From assembly GCA_036873755.1 (NCBI GenBank), contig JAVTVY010037092.1, positions 1 to 64,000 of the forward strand: a DNA stretch of 64,000 nucleotides, written 5' to 3'. Source of the DNA: Hanleya hanleyi. Lineage: Eukaryota > Mollusca > Polyplacophora > Lepidopleurida > Hanleyidae. Within the stretch, counting starts at the first letter, position 1. Each line of letters opens with the position of its first letter. The notes below the pieces were generated by a model. That model worked only from the letters and a program-made list of their open reading frames with translations. It did not search any database and was not told the origin of the DNA. The translations under genes were made by a program, and so were the position numbers. Below are positions 42,959 through 54,719 of the stretch, in pieces.

Positions 42959-44700
42959 ATACAGAAAGTGCAGGTAAATGAAAAGCAATCCCAACTGTTC
43001 TCTCGCCGAGGCACTCTCCAAGTTTGAAGTCGATCGGTTCAAAAGTTATCGAGTTATTGGTCAGAAAAGAAATGTGTGAAGATCCAACTGCTGAAATCCA
43101 AGATGGTTGAATGCGGCCATCTTAGATAACGCAGCTAACTGAAAAGCAATCCCAACCGTCCTCTCACCGATGTCAAGATACTGCAAGTTTGAATTCGTTA
43201 GTTCAACGGTTCAATTACGAAAGAAACACAGTTGAGGAAATAATAAACGGTGTAAAAATGTAACTAGGGTATGTCCGGACAAGACCAAACTGCTGAAATA
43301 TAAGACGACTGGCGGTCATCTTGAAGTACACAGGTAACTGAAAGCATTCTATAAATTTGAAGTCAATTGGTTCAATAGTTTTCTAGGTTTTGGTCGGACA
43401 AGAAATCTGTAAAGATCCGACAATGCAAGATGGCTGATGACAGCCATCTTGGATTACACAGGTAAATGAAAATAATCCCAACTGTTCTCTCACCAATGTC
43501 AAGGCACTCTCCAAGTTTGGAGTCGATCGGTTCGAAAGTTACCGAGTTATTGGTTGGACAAGAAATGCGTGAAGATCCAAGAAGGTTGATGGCGGCCATC
43601 TTAGATTACGCAGGTGACTGAAAAGCATTCCTAACCGTCCTCTCATCGGTGTCAAGAAAATCTCTAAGTTTGAAGTCAATCGGTTCAATAGTTCTCGAGC
43701 TATTGGTCGGACAAGAGATGTGAGTGAGTGAGTGAGTAGTAGGGTTTAACGTCGTTTCCAACCTTGTTTCAGTCATATCACGACGGTGCCTACATGTGCC
43801 AGAACAAGTGCTCACAGTTCCTATTACCCGTGACACTGATCAACCCATCCAGTACAGCACCCGGTCACCCATCCAAGTATTGACCGAGCTGTGTAAAGAT
43901 ACAACTGCTGAAATCCAAGATGGCTGATGGCAGCCATCTTGGATTACGAAGGTAACTGAAAAGCAATCCCAACTGTCCTTTCAGTGATGTTAAGTCACTC
44001 TGCAAGTTTGAAGACGATGGGTTCAATGATTCGTCTGGCAAAAATGTTTAAATATCCGACAACACAAGATGGCTGGTGGCAGCCATCTTGGATTACACAG
44101 GTAAATGAAAAACAATCACAACTGTTCTCTCACTGATGTCAAGGCACTCTCCAAGTTTGAAAAGTTACTGAGTTATTGGTCGGACAAGAAATGTGTGAAG
44201 ATCCAACTGCTGACAATCCAAGATGGTTGATGACGGCCATCCTGGATTACACAGATAACTAAAAAGTAATCCCAACTGTCCTCTCACCGATGTCAAGACG
44301 AGCTCCAAGTTTGAAGTCGATCGGTTGAATAGTTCTCGTGTTATTGGTCGGACAAGAAATGTGCAGCGATATAACTGCTGAAATTCGAGATGGCTAATGG
44401 CGGCCATCTTGGATTACGCAGGTAACTGAAAAGCAATCCCAGCAGTCCTCTCACCGATGTCAAGAAACTCTCCAAGTCTGAATTTAATCGGTTAAATAAT
44501 TCTTGAGTTATTGGTCGGACAAGAAATGTGTGAAGATACAACTGCTGAAATCCAAGATGGCTGATTGCGGCCATGTTGGATTACGCAGGTAACTGAAAAG
44601 CAATCCCAACCGTCCTCTCATCGATGTCAAGAAACTCTGCAAGTTTGAAGTCGATCGGTTCAACGGTTCTCGAGTTATTGATCGGACAAGAAATGTGTAA
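42959..44700. repeat. Tandem array, about 150-165-bp units with GGCCATCTT hairpins
   Basis: Roughly ten units, each with AAGTTTGAAGTCGATCGGTT, TTATTGGTCGGACAAGAAAT, then a hairpin CCAAGATGGCTGATGGCGGC / CCATCTTGGATTACGCAGG and CAATCCCAACTGTCCTCTCA. Units are diverged and several are truncated. A 5S SINE interrupts one. No coding function. Confidence 0.85.
43722..43892 (-). mobile_element. 5S-headed SINE, truncated, inside the array
   Basis: On the minus strand it reads from a partial 5S head (TTGGATGGGTGACCGGGTGC) to the shared tail ending in (CACT)n. It splits a unit between ACAAGAGATG and TGTAAAGAT. Confidence 0.85.
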
Positions 44701-45665
44701 CGGAATTACGGAATTATAGACGCCCGGTATTTTTAAGTCCCCCCACCAATGTGGCGGGGGACAAAAAAGCACCCCCCCCCCCCGCGGTGACGCCAATGAG
44801 ATACGCCGAAACCGAGATTCTATGAATTTTTATTGTTTATGTATTCCAATTTGGGGACTTGGGACATGGAGGATGTACATTTAATCGCAGTTGAATTAAT
44901 GATGAAGCTATACTGCTAGCCCATGGGTGTGTCAACAGAATGTTTTACCTTTATCTATCGTACATGTGGATTCAGTACGGTATTCTAAAGTGTCAATAGG
45001 CGCTCTTCCCTTAGAAACCCGATTATCACAGATCAAATGGTTTTCACTTATAGATTTTTGTAGTGGCGAGTCATCCCGAACGTTATATATTCAGGTTGGT
45101 CTAGTTATCTGTCTGCTGTAGCTGTCTCACAATGAGATCTCTCAATAGGTTTATATATAGGTACGGTATATGTTTGTAACAGGTACACATGCGCCCTGTC
45201 GTACTAAATGCCGTAACCATGACAATACTGTTGTATTGACATATCAAAATATCACGCTACCGACACAATTGATCAGTGTTACTGCATGCAGTGTTATGAC
45301 ATTTACTTGGAATCTGAGTGAATTTGACGCGATTTTGTAGAGCCATCCATTTTATTAGAAGTTATGGGTCGAAATATGCTGATAGCACCATGAACATGTA
45401 TGATCTGGGACAGGCTGGTTGTGGAATATTTGGATCTAAGGCCCTTGCAGATTAGATAGTAAGAACATGTAATCCACATATTAAAAGAATAGAACATATA
45501 TCCTGGCTAACTTCTATTATTGATATATAAATAACAATGAATGCACATTAGTTACAGGTTGTTGATTTCTATTCTATTGATGACGTAAGCAACCACATGT
45601 AATTCCTATTGACTCTGCCGTAGCCTTTGTCTTCAACTGTATAAGAATTTTTGTAGAGTTACAGA
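44701..45665. other. Non-coding
   Basis: A C-rich run (44765-44785) and unique AT-rich sequence. Nothing recognised. Confidence 0.5.
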
Positions 45666-45895
45666 TACAAGCGTTTAGTTCGTCATTCAATATTCAGCCG
45701 TCGTCCATTAAAGAATTTCCGTGTCCATAATCCAAAGACCTAATTCGTATAATAGCATTAGCAAGAAATTAAAGTGTAGATAAAACTGGGCTAGTTCCTT
45801 GTATGAGAGAAGCGAACATTTTTCAATGATGCCAGCAAGACATCATGATGTTCCAAACGTATCAAATCCGTATCGCTGATCAGTATCTGAAGAAG
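45666..45895 (-). mobile_element. RT-element 3'-tail copy, internally rearranged
   Basis: Starts at the common end (ACAAGCGTTTAGTTCGTCATT) and later contains CATCATGATGTTCCAAACG and CGCTGATCAGTATC, matching 6945-7000 in reverse, with part of the middle replaced. Confidence 0.65.
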
Positions 45896-47175
45896 GCATA
45901 TTTCAAGATTTTTCAATCACTGTTGGACTGCAGGGCGAGATGTTACATTTTTATCTTCAGAATTTGTTCACACTTTTATAATTCTTCGACATATGCATAA
46001 ACAATAAATGGGACAAGCTCTAGTATTTGCTACTTACATGGGAAATTCTACCAGGGACTTTGCCATTTCTAAACCGACAAAACTGCCATGATATGTCCCA
46101 GTATGCTATGACCTTAGACAAGCAAAATTCTGTCTTTCAAAAAATGTATATTTTAACCTTATCTGGTATTGTGTGTTGTGAGGGATTCCCTTGTGAACTT
46201 TTCTCTCGTGGTCCAACACCTAGAAAAATAGATAGCAGAGACTGTGTGCCTTTGTAGCTTATCATACTGGGTCATCTTAACTCTATTTGCATACACCCCC
46301 CCCCCCCCCTCCCCCCCACACCCACACGCACAGGCACACAACTTCCCGAACAGAGGATCATGGTAATTTCCAAATGCCTGCTATGTGGGGGTACCGTTTT
46401 ATTCGTTTTCTTCAAAAGTTTCGCTTCTCTGCAGATATAAGTTGGCAAAAACTATTTTATTTCACCTAAGATAATTATAGTGGTGGGACAATGGGGCCTT
46501 TGGGCCACATGGGAAATGTAGAGGGTATAGGCATTTGACCTCATGAAGTTTGAACGCGTGACATGCGTTTTCTTATATTCTATACGATGATACGCAATAC
46601 CCATTGCCATTTAGTTGGAATAAATCAGGTCTATTCAAGTATGACTGAACTTGCTAAGCCTTTAAGAGAGAAATATTAAATGAATCAGGCTACAGGCTGG
46701 AATGAAGCTATTGTCAAGCTCCACTGATTTTGAATGTGGGATCAATGGCCACTCGAATTCTCAAGAGATTGCTCATATAATACAGGAGTTCGGAATCTAT
46801 AGCGCAGGTCTGCCCTTTGTTCCATTGCTCCTTTCTACCGTCATCTCACAGGTGTGTACTTTACACGCGTACCCACGCAAACGCTCGACGCGAGTCTCCC
46901 TTTATTTCATTGTTCCTTTGCAGCGTCACTCCGCATGTGTGTTCTTTGTCAGTTAAGCCTCTTATTAGACGTGATAACCGCACTAATGTGAAATGAGAAG
47001 GCTGTAGGCTATATAGATCAGGCGTTATTTGTAAAATAAGTAGAGAGGGAATTAGATTAATCGGAATAAGACAACCAAGTTTGGTCACGTGATGATTTAT
47101 AAAACTTTCCACTTCATTCGAAAACACACGTTTGAACTGAACACATGAATCAACATGAGAAAGGAATTATAAGGT
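45896..47175. other. Non-coding
   Basis: Contains a poly-C run and CACA-rich stretch (46296-46340). No supported gene. Confidence 0.5.
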
Positions 47176-47179
47176 TTAA

Positions 47180-47582
47180 CCCTACCTGGCCTCGGGGAGG
47201 GGGCAAAATGTACCCCCCTCTTCCTTCCTGGCAAACTTTCTGCGCTATCTCCGGAACGACAAAAAATGGAGAGCTGAAACTCTTTGACTTTATAGTTTAT
47301 CATTTTGGGGTCATAACCGCCCGAGCAGAGGATCATGGGCAAATTCAAGATGGCGGTCACCTGGGGGTACCAGAGAAGTGATGTTCTTTTCATATTTCTT
47401 GAAAATTTCTGCTTTTTCGGAGATGAAAAGTGGGCAAAAACTATTTTATTTCACATCACATTAATATTTGCTACAGCTTGACCCAAGGGTATAGTGTGGT
47501 AAGTTTCAGCCCACTGGCTCAAGGGGTAAGAAAAATAATTAGGGGGCCTGGACAGGTCCCAAAAAGCCCAGGTCAGATAGGG
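47180..47582. mobile_element. piggyBac-type MITE, TTAA-flanked, second copy
   Basis: TTAA at 47176-47179 and 47583-47586. Ends CCCTACCTGGCC and GGTCAGATAGGG. It shares interior blocks with 21623-22210 in the opposite orientation (for example AAACTTTCTGCGCTATCTCC and CTTGACCCAAGGGTAT). Confidence 0.85.
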
Positions 47583-47611
47583 TTAAGGGTGCGAGTAGTG
47601 GTATTATAGTA

Positions 47612-47677
47612 ATTACAAGCGTCTAGTCCGTCATTCATAATCCAGCCGTCGTCCATTAGAGAATATCCGCGTCCATA
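47612..47677 (-). mobile_element. RT-element 3'-tail fragment
   Basis: A 66-bp tail copy with the common end AATTACAAGCGTCTAGTCCG, next to the MITE. Confidence 0.75.
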
Positions 47678-49000
47678 TATATACCCTATACAAATCGACA
47701 AACTTCTGACCTATACTCCGCGTAAGTAAATATAATTCACAAGCATAATGCTCATGCCGAATCCTTTATCAAGTGATCTCTTGAATTTCATAAAATTGCC
47801 AGTAAATCTACAAATTGTCCAATTGCTGTTTCCATGGATGACCGAATGGTGTAAAGAGTAGTTCTAATTGTTTACTTATCCCCATGGAGGCTAGTCTTGA
47901 AGGACGGCGACATAATACACAGAAAGCGAGAATAAAATAGGATAGAATGTTTATTGCTAATAAACGCACCCTCTCGGAGCTAGTAATCAATACAATCAAT
48001 TAGTGCCCCAGTACACAGCTGTTTCCTAAGCCGAGACGGTATGACGTTACGGTACGTCACAGATAACGGATGGTGTTGTGGCGCACAAAAGAGCATACTC
48101 TCCGTCATAGAGGCCCGATCAACGTAACAAACGATGGCGGTGTAATAAGCGCAAATTAGAGCAACTTTACGAAGAGCTTCCTTAATCTTCCTTTTGTACT
48201 AGTGAGACTCCTTGGTTCGAGTCCAAAAACTATTTCACTGCACGTCTCCAGTAAATGTCAAAAACCATAGCGTGCTCAGCGAGGGCCGAATTTGAATGTG
48301 GTAACAGCTACATGTACACAGGGGAAACCTGCCGATCACTGCAATGAAGAATTACGGAATACGAGAGGGATACAGTTCAAACGGATATAACAGACCGAAT
48401 TTGGGATGCGAATTATACGTTCATATAGGAGTTTCCTATAGAAATACATGCATTTTTATGGTAATTTTCAGCTAGTTTGGAAACAATTTTAACTTACCTG
48501 TGATATTGTTATCAGTGATATTGTTACAGCATTTTCAGGGCAGATTTTGGGGTGAAGTTTTCACAATCTCTGCCTTTCTAACTCTTTCAAAGAGGCAAAA
48601 AAATAAATAAATAAATAAAATAAAATATAAAAAAAATTCTTCAGATATTGGTGTTTAGATGAAAGCATCTTCTCGTCATTTCAAGTCCAAGTCAACTTCC
48701 AACATCTCTGCACTTCATCGATACCTAAGTTGTTGCATCAATGCCAAGCTTAGTTGTTGGAGTTTCGGGAGCCAAACGCGGCAATTTTCCGGCGCCACGT
48801 ACCGTTTTTACCGAAAAAGAGAGGCGAATATCATATGAAACTGATAATTCATGAAGACTGTGCTGGAGTTAACACTATATCAGTTAGAACAAACACTGGG
48901 AAGATGTTGACAATTTGCATGAAACTGTAATTTAAAACTGGCCACGATAAATTTTGATCCCCCCCCCCCCCCCGCCGTGCCTGGTCTCATATACCAATTG
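47678..49000. other. Non-coding upstream of the DIRS-type element
   Basis: Includes an A/T simple run (48595-48635) and a poly-C run (48960-48972). No terminal repeat of the retroelement is evident. Confidence 0.5.
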
Positions 49001-49129
49001 GTTTAGGTGCAGATGAAATGAGATTTCCCGCGGTTCGAAGTAAAAGCGGGAAATCATTGTCTTCGCGGAACACGATTAGCCAATAGTTTAGGGTTCTTTT
49101 GGTCATGCGAGCAAACGCATGCGGTCCGT

Positions 49130-50143
49130 TTGGCTCAGTCTAGCCTTGATGCCACACTCGGGCAGACATTCAATTTTTTTGACTCAGCTGCGTGTCTTTT
49201 TGCAAACGGATTTTGGAAGATGGATGAATCAGCGGGCAATAGTGTGAAGCTGGGGAGGCCTGATTTAGATGAGGTCGTGACAGGAAAATTGGATGCCGCT
49301 ATGGAACGTGGAACAAATAAGCTTTTGAAAGATCTGGATCAGTTAATAGCCAAGCGTATGCAAAATTTCAAAGAAGAAATGACCAACTCCCATAGTGACA
49401 CCATCCACGCAATTAAGGAATTAAAATACGCGGAGCCAGTTACTTTTAAACGAAAAGGGAACGAAGTCCAGTTCAGACACAACGTGAAAGTACTGGATCA
49501 TCATTCTGACGCAAGTGCCGGCCTCGATGAGGGAAAGATCCAGAAAGCAAAGGACTCGATAAAATCAGGTACAGAACTCGTGGAGCATCGGCAAAAATTG
49601 ATCAAACTCGCCGACAAGTCCGAGCTGGGATGGAAATTGATTGGGGAGTACGAAACCAACGAATTAGCATCAGACTCCGAAGACGAGAAGAAAATTCAAA
49701 AGGCGGAATCGCGAACGGGTCGCAAACTAAAAGAACAGCAACAGCGTAGGAAGAAGAAACCTTTCCCTTACGAGGCGGCTCGAGCAGCCTCCTCTCTGCC
49801 TGGAACAGCGGTACCAGCGGCGGGGAGTGACAACGCCTTACGGCAGAGACGACCGGGCACCTGTTTTACCTGCGGGAAAATTGGGCCCTGGAAATTTCAG
49901 TGTCCAGAACAGACTAGACGAGATGGTTCGGGAGCAGGCGGCCAGTCGGCTCAGATAAGTAACACAATTTTGGGGGATTGTGGGGATGAGTTTGAGTGTC
50001 TAGGAGAGTATTGTATTAATCATTGTAATGAAGCATGCAGTCCGCATTGCGGACTTCCACAGGTTCAGAAAGTAACCCAGACTATTGTCTGCCATCCACC
50101 AGACGGCATTCAAATTAACAGCCTAGCTATTTCACCTAGGTAG
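49130..50143 (+). CDS. Gag-like ORF of a DIRS-type retrotransposon
   Basis: 337 residues. The N-terminus FNFFDSAACLFANGFWKM (about 14-31) is followed by a charged, coiled-coil-like region (about 50-210), a basic stretch RRKKKPFPYEAARAA and a zinc-knuckle-like box Cys245-X2-Cys248-X4-Pro253-X4-Cys258, in which the usual His is Pro. A second Cys cluster (CGDEFECLGEYC, about 290) follows. The frame is intact. Downstream, in the +1 frame and overlapping the stop, an RT starts with the GRLRKAVSHWEEAG signature seen in DIRS/Ngaro-type elements. Gag binds nucleic acid and packages template. Loss of the knuckle His should weaken zinc binding, so this copy may be inactive even apart from the RT truncation. 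Confidence 0.7.
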   Translation: MAQSSLDATLGQTFNFFDSAACLFANGFWKMDESAGNSVKLGRPDLDEVVTGKLDAAMERGTNKLLKDLDQLIAKRMQNFKEEMTNSHSDTIHAIKELKYAEPVTFKRKGNEVQFRHNVKVLDHHSDASAGLDEGKIQKAKDSIKSGTELVEHRQKLIKLADKSELGWKLIGEYETNELASDSEDEKKIQKAESRTGRKLKEQQQRRKKKPFPYEAARAASSLPGTAVPAAGSDNALRQRRPGTCFTCGKIGPWKFQCPEQTRRDGSGAGGQSAQISNTILGDCGDEFECLGEYCINHCNEACSPHCGLPQVQKVTQTIVCHPPDGIQINSLAISPR

Positions 50144-50540
50144 ACTTAGAAAAGCTGTATCACACTGGGAGGAAGCTGGCGCTAGTGACTACATTCTGTT
50201 TATAATTAGGGACGGCTACAAGATCCCATTTCGAGATTTGCCACTCCCAAACATTATGAATAACCATCAATCTGCTTTGAAAGAAGTCAAATTTGTAGAT
50301 GAAGAAATTGAGAAACAGGTTCAGAAAGGGTGTGTGTCGCAGGTGGATTATATTCCATACGTTGTTAACGCATTGACCGTTGCTAGAAATCACAAAACTG
50401 GTAAGTTGAGACTTGTGTTAGACTGCAGACACATAAATACTTGCTTACACAAGTTTAGATTCAGATGTGAGAATATCCAAACAGCACAGGAAATATTTGA
50501 ACAAGGTGATTTCATGTTCACATTCGAATTGGACCAGAAA
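50133..50540 (+). pseudogene. DIRS-type reverse transcriptase, truncated after motif A
   Basis: The frame overlaps the gag stop in +1. Readable segments are HWEEAGASDYILFII, DGYKIPFRDLPLP, KGCVSQVDYIPYVVNALTV, LRLVLDCRHIN and FMFTFELD. The last is motif A with its catalytic Asp. Right after it the sequence becomes the first unit of a tandem array, so motifs B to E, RNase H, methylase and the tyrosine recombinase expected of DIRS elements are missing. Shape and order match DIRS/Ngaro RTs. No activity is possible. Confidence 0.7.
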
Positions 50541-51262
50541 AGGTATCTTGCACAACTAGACCCCACGGGGAACCTGTGTACCAAATTTGAGAAAGATTCA
50601 TGCAGTAGTTACTGAGAAATCGCGATAACAAGGTTTCATGGGGAAATCCAAGATGGCTGCCTGTTGGCCATGTTGGATTTTCGGATCGGACCAGAAAAGG
50701 TATCTTGCACAACTAGACCGCAAGGGGAACCTGTGTACCAAATTTGAGAAAGATCCAAGCCGTAGTTCCTGAGAAATCGCGATAACAAGGTTTCATGGGG
50801 AAATCCAAGATGGCTGCCTGGTGGCCATTTTGGATTTTCGAATCGGACCAAGAAAGGTATTTTGCACAACTAGACCCCAAGGGGAACCTGGGTGTCAAAT
50901 TTGAGAAAGATCCATAAAGTAGTTCCTGAGAAATCGCGATAACAAGGTTTCATGGGGAAATCCAAGATGGCTGCCTGGTGGCCATATGGGATTTTCGAAT
51001 CGGACCAAAAAAGGTATCTTGCACAGCTAGACCCCAAGTGGAACCTGTGTACCAAATTTGAGAAAGATCCATGCAGTAGTTCCTGAGAAATCGCGATAAC
51101 AAGGTTTCATGGGGAAATCCAAGATGGCTGCCTGGTGGCCATATTGGATTTTCGAATCAGACCAGAAAAGGTATCTTGCACAACTAGACCCCGAGGGGAA
51201 CCTGTGTACTAAATCTGAGAAAGATCCATAAAGTAGTTCCTGAGAAATCACGATAACAAGAA
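50531..51262. repeat. 157-bp tandem array (about 4.7 units)
   Basis: Units start ACCAGAAAAGGTATCTTGCAC at about 50533, 50690, 50848, 51005 and 51162. Each contains TGAGAAATCGCGATAACAAGG and CCAAGATGGCTGCCTGGTGG. The array begins exactly where the RT is cut off and ends in an ACGGACGGACTGACG tract. Minus-strand frames here are repeat artefacts. Confidence 0.9.
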
Positions 51263-51360
51263 TTGTTTACGGACGGACTGACGACGGACGACGGACGGAC
51301 CACGGACGAAAAGCGATTTGAATAGCCCACCATCTGGTGATGGTGGGCTAAAATGGGCCT
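51263..51360. repeat. GGACGGAC tract and TAGCCCACCATC hairpin
   Basis: A run of ACGGACG words is followed by a perfect stem TAGCCCACCATC / GATGGTGGGCTA with a short loop (about 51326-51352). This looks like the terminal structure of the element that carries the array. Confidence 0.7.
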
Positions 51361-51479
51361 TAAAATATCGATTTTTTCGCAAATAGTGGTTCAGATGCAT
51401 GGAGAACTTATAACCTCCCACCAACATCTTTTGTAAAGCATACATCCAAACAATGATGAAGTTTTAAAGAGATCTGAAA

Positions 51480-53096
51480 ACACGTAACTTTCAACGCAAC
51501 TATACGCTAAGTATTCCGACAATCATCTAGATAAGGTTATCCACAATCGGGATAATGGTCAGGTTTCTTTGTTAGCCAACTTCAAATCAGTAAGACCACA
51601 ACATTTGAAATGAAAGGCCCAATTTACCATATACTTGATCAATGGAATTGATGAGAACGTAAAGGTAGGACAAGCACTACCACAGTTTATTTTCATGCCA
51701 GCCGAGGAATACCCAGCTTATAACCTTGTTATATAGGGGATATCTACTTGAAACTGTTGAAAGTTCGAGTGGTAAAGACATGTATCCACATCGGAATTCT
51801 CGACTCTCTATACTACAATCCCTCCAGGACCTTATTAACCGTCTCAGTTCAATAATAGTGTCAGTGTTCAAGAAAACTGATCGCGCATATATTAATGTCA
51901 GAAGCCATAAAGCATTCTTTAGCTCTACTACATACAAGGGATACCATTCATGGGATGTTTCTTTGTTTATAAAGTTCCTTGAATTTCTCATTAAAAATAT
52001 CTATCTGAAATTCAGCAACACAATATATCGACAGCATATAGGTGTTCCAATGGGCACTAATAGTGCACCCCTATTGACTGACCTATATCTGTTCTCTTAT
52101 AAATAGGACTATATGCAGGCGCTTTTGAAATTACAAGCGTCTAGTCCGTCATTAATCCAGCCGTCGTCCATTAGAGAATATCCGCGTCCATAATCCAAAG
52201 ACCTATTCCATATTCCATATAACAGTATTAGCACCGAATTCAAAAAGACAATCATAGTATACATAAACATAGGCTTGATCAATTCAAAGCCCGTTCCTTC
52301 TCATTCACCACACGCTATATAGACGATCTTCTCGCTGTGGATAATCGCTATATAAATGACGCAGGGAAGGATATGTATATCCACCTTCACTGGATTTGAA
52401 GGAAACTACAGATAACCCTACCGGCACGTCATATTTAGACCTATATCTCTGTAAAAATGAAGCGGGCCTTCTCTCTCGTAGACTTTATCACAAAAGAGAT
52501 GATTACAATTTCCATTTCGACATCGTAAACTATCCCTTTCTGGACAGTAATATTCCAGTGGGACCTGCATATGACGTATCTCGCCTAGTAGCATTTGCTA
52601 GATCCTGTGTTAAATGTGGCGATTTTAATCAACGTCACAAAACGCTAATGCAAAAAATTATAAAACAGAGCTATACCACAAAGCGCCGCCACTCAAAGTT
52701 TCTCAAATTTGGCGATAAATTCCTACGAGCGTAGTGTGCAAGATCTATGGCGTTACGTTTCGTAATTTGTCTCTAATTCCGCTTAACCCGGAGATAGGGG
52801 TCGTTTGAACCCACGTACTTCAAGATCCCCATGGTGCTCATATGAACAGTCAAAATCAAAGCGTGACCGAGATACATCATTCTTTAGATGGAATATCATG
52901 ATGTCTTAACGGCATCATTGAAAGCAGTTAACCGCTTCTCTCTTGCAGGGAACCAGCCTATGTTTATATATACTATGCTGTCTTTTTGAATTTGGTGCTA
53001 ATGCTGTTATATGGAATATCGAAGAGGTCTTTGGATTATAGACGCGGATATTCTTCAATGGGTGACGGCTGAATTCTGAATGACGGAGCAGACGCT
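51480..53096 (+). pseudogene. RT retroelement copy 2, interrupted
   Basis: The 5' part is longer than in the 6150 copy: the frame at 51726-52106 adds upstream RT sequence (KTDRAYINVRSHKAF, TTYKGYHSWDV) before GVPMGTNSAP, then stops at SYK-TAG. At 52130-52275 a reversed 3'-tail fragment replaces a few codons. The RT then resumes with RYIDDLLAVDN-encoding sequence near 52310 and, frame-shifted, at 52396-52734 (SYLDLYLCKNE, DSNIPVGPAYD). It ends at the common 3' end (53096). Multiple stops make it non-functional. Confidence 0.75.
52130..52275 (-). mobile_element. Reversed 3'-tail fragment inside an RT gene of the same family
   Basis: Reverse complement of about 7040-7198 lies between the motif-B and motif-C coding parts of the RT. 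This is a self-insertion of the family. Confidence 0.75.
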
Positions 53097-53399
53097 TGTA
53101 TCCCAAGATTTTATTGTATCGGGTCATACTCTAAGACGAACAGCCGCGAAATATCCGTTCACTCGAAGAGAGATGTATATGTCTACCATACCAGTCGGAC
53201 GGGTTATGCACAATTGGAATAATATGTTTCAGTTCAGAACTCCTTCGAGATTAGGAAATGAATTCGTAAAATCGAAAGCTGCGATGTCATTTCAATGTAA
53301 CCCGTATCTCCATGAATGTTGATGGAGTAAAGGAACCAGACAATTTCATACAAACATTTCCATTCTGGGAAAATGACGCCACTGTCACGTCATCAGTGC

Positions 53400-53550
53400 G
53401 ACCATCGTGGACTTTATTCTGGTAGAGCTTGACCCAAGGGTAGAGTATGATACGTTTCAGTTCCCTTGTCGCACCGAATCATTCCTCTCCCCCGGCCGTT
53501 CGGGGTACCCGTACATCCCTAAATCTCCAGGTCATATAGGGTAGGGATAA
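53400..53550. mobile_element. piggyBac-type MITE remnant
   Basis: GAGCTTGACCCAAGGGTAGAG and GGTCATATAGGGTAGGG match the interior and end of the TTAA family. The other end is missing. It is duplicated at about 55670-55815. Confidence 0.6.
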
Positions 53551-54719
53551 GATACAAAAATGTCCCATAACATACGAGAACTGTACGAGTGTCACGTTTG
53601 AAGACAATTCTGCGTGGTCGCCATTCAGAATAATTATACAATTCGATTAAATCAATTTTTTATTGTATTTTTACTTTACCAAAATATGAAAAAAACATGA
53701 TAGACAGATTATTCGCATGTACAATGGTAACACCATAAAGCTACACAATATATACACTCGAATGGCACGCTGATACTACACTTTTATGTCAGACACTTTA
53801 GGTACAATATCTAATTTGCCAGTGCCACTCGCCAAGGTATTTCTGGAGAGCAACCATAAGCCGGGAAAATACGGCCAAGTTTTCCATGACAAGTGAGATA
53901 AAATTTCAATTTCATAAATTTGGTCTGGCTTGTCAAGGAAAACTTGGTATACCTGTGCTTTGATTCACAAAAGATAGCAGAACCCGATGCTAATTCTTGA
54001 CCACTTTACACGTAATGCTTATTTCTGGTGATTCACAAAGCTAGATGAAGCGGAATTCTCAAATCGTAAATGACTCTTTCAGAATTTCCACAGACAGTCT
54101 TGTCTAAACCGATACTTGTCGGACGGCAAGATGCTGACCTGTTCTTAATTTGACATAATACAAATAAATAGCAATGCCAAGACTGGCGAATGACTGATTT
54201 GACTGATCATTTGCTATGTACACGATAACGATGTTCCGACATTTTTTTTTCACATTCAACCACCAATCTCTAATTCATCCACCATATATATATTTCATTG
54301 CACTAGTTTTCAGCTAGTGATGTTTCATCAAACTAATTGAGCTGGTACTTCAGCAGACTCATTAGTGTGAACCTGTTGTATTCACTGTCATAACTATAGC
54401 TCAACATGCACGCTTTTAATTTGCTCCAATAGGCCTTGAACCTGATGACATCACTGCACTGCATTGTGGGAATAAGTGAAGTATAAATCCGCCATCTTTG
54501 GACTAAACAGGTGGAAACTGTCATTCAGTTGGCATGGATAAACAATGCATCATGGGATAGAAAGAAGGATAAAACGTCACCAGGGTTCACAGCTATTGTA
54601 CGGTATAACGCATAGGGAGTAAAATGTGGGAATCGACAAAACATTGATGATTACGAATAGCACTAAACATATGCTAGCAAGAAATCGTTTATTTACAACA
54701 AAACAGAACATCGCTCAAG
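53551..54719. other. Unique AT-rich DNA in the duplicated unit
   Basis: No gene recognised. Open frames (54333-54524 and its duplicate) are short and conserved only because the duplication is recent. Confidence 0.5.

Noticed and set aside
46159..46469. Pro/His-rich ORFs around 46.3 kb
   Set aside because: They are produced by a poly-C and CACA simple-sequence run.
53080..53322. 80-codon ORF downstream of the RT tail
   Set aside because: It is conserved at 55350 only because of the recent tandem duplication, and a stop appears there; no domain is visible.
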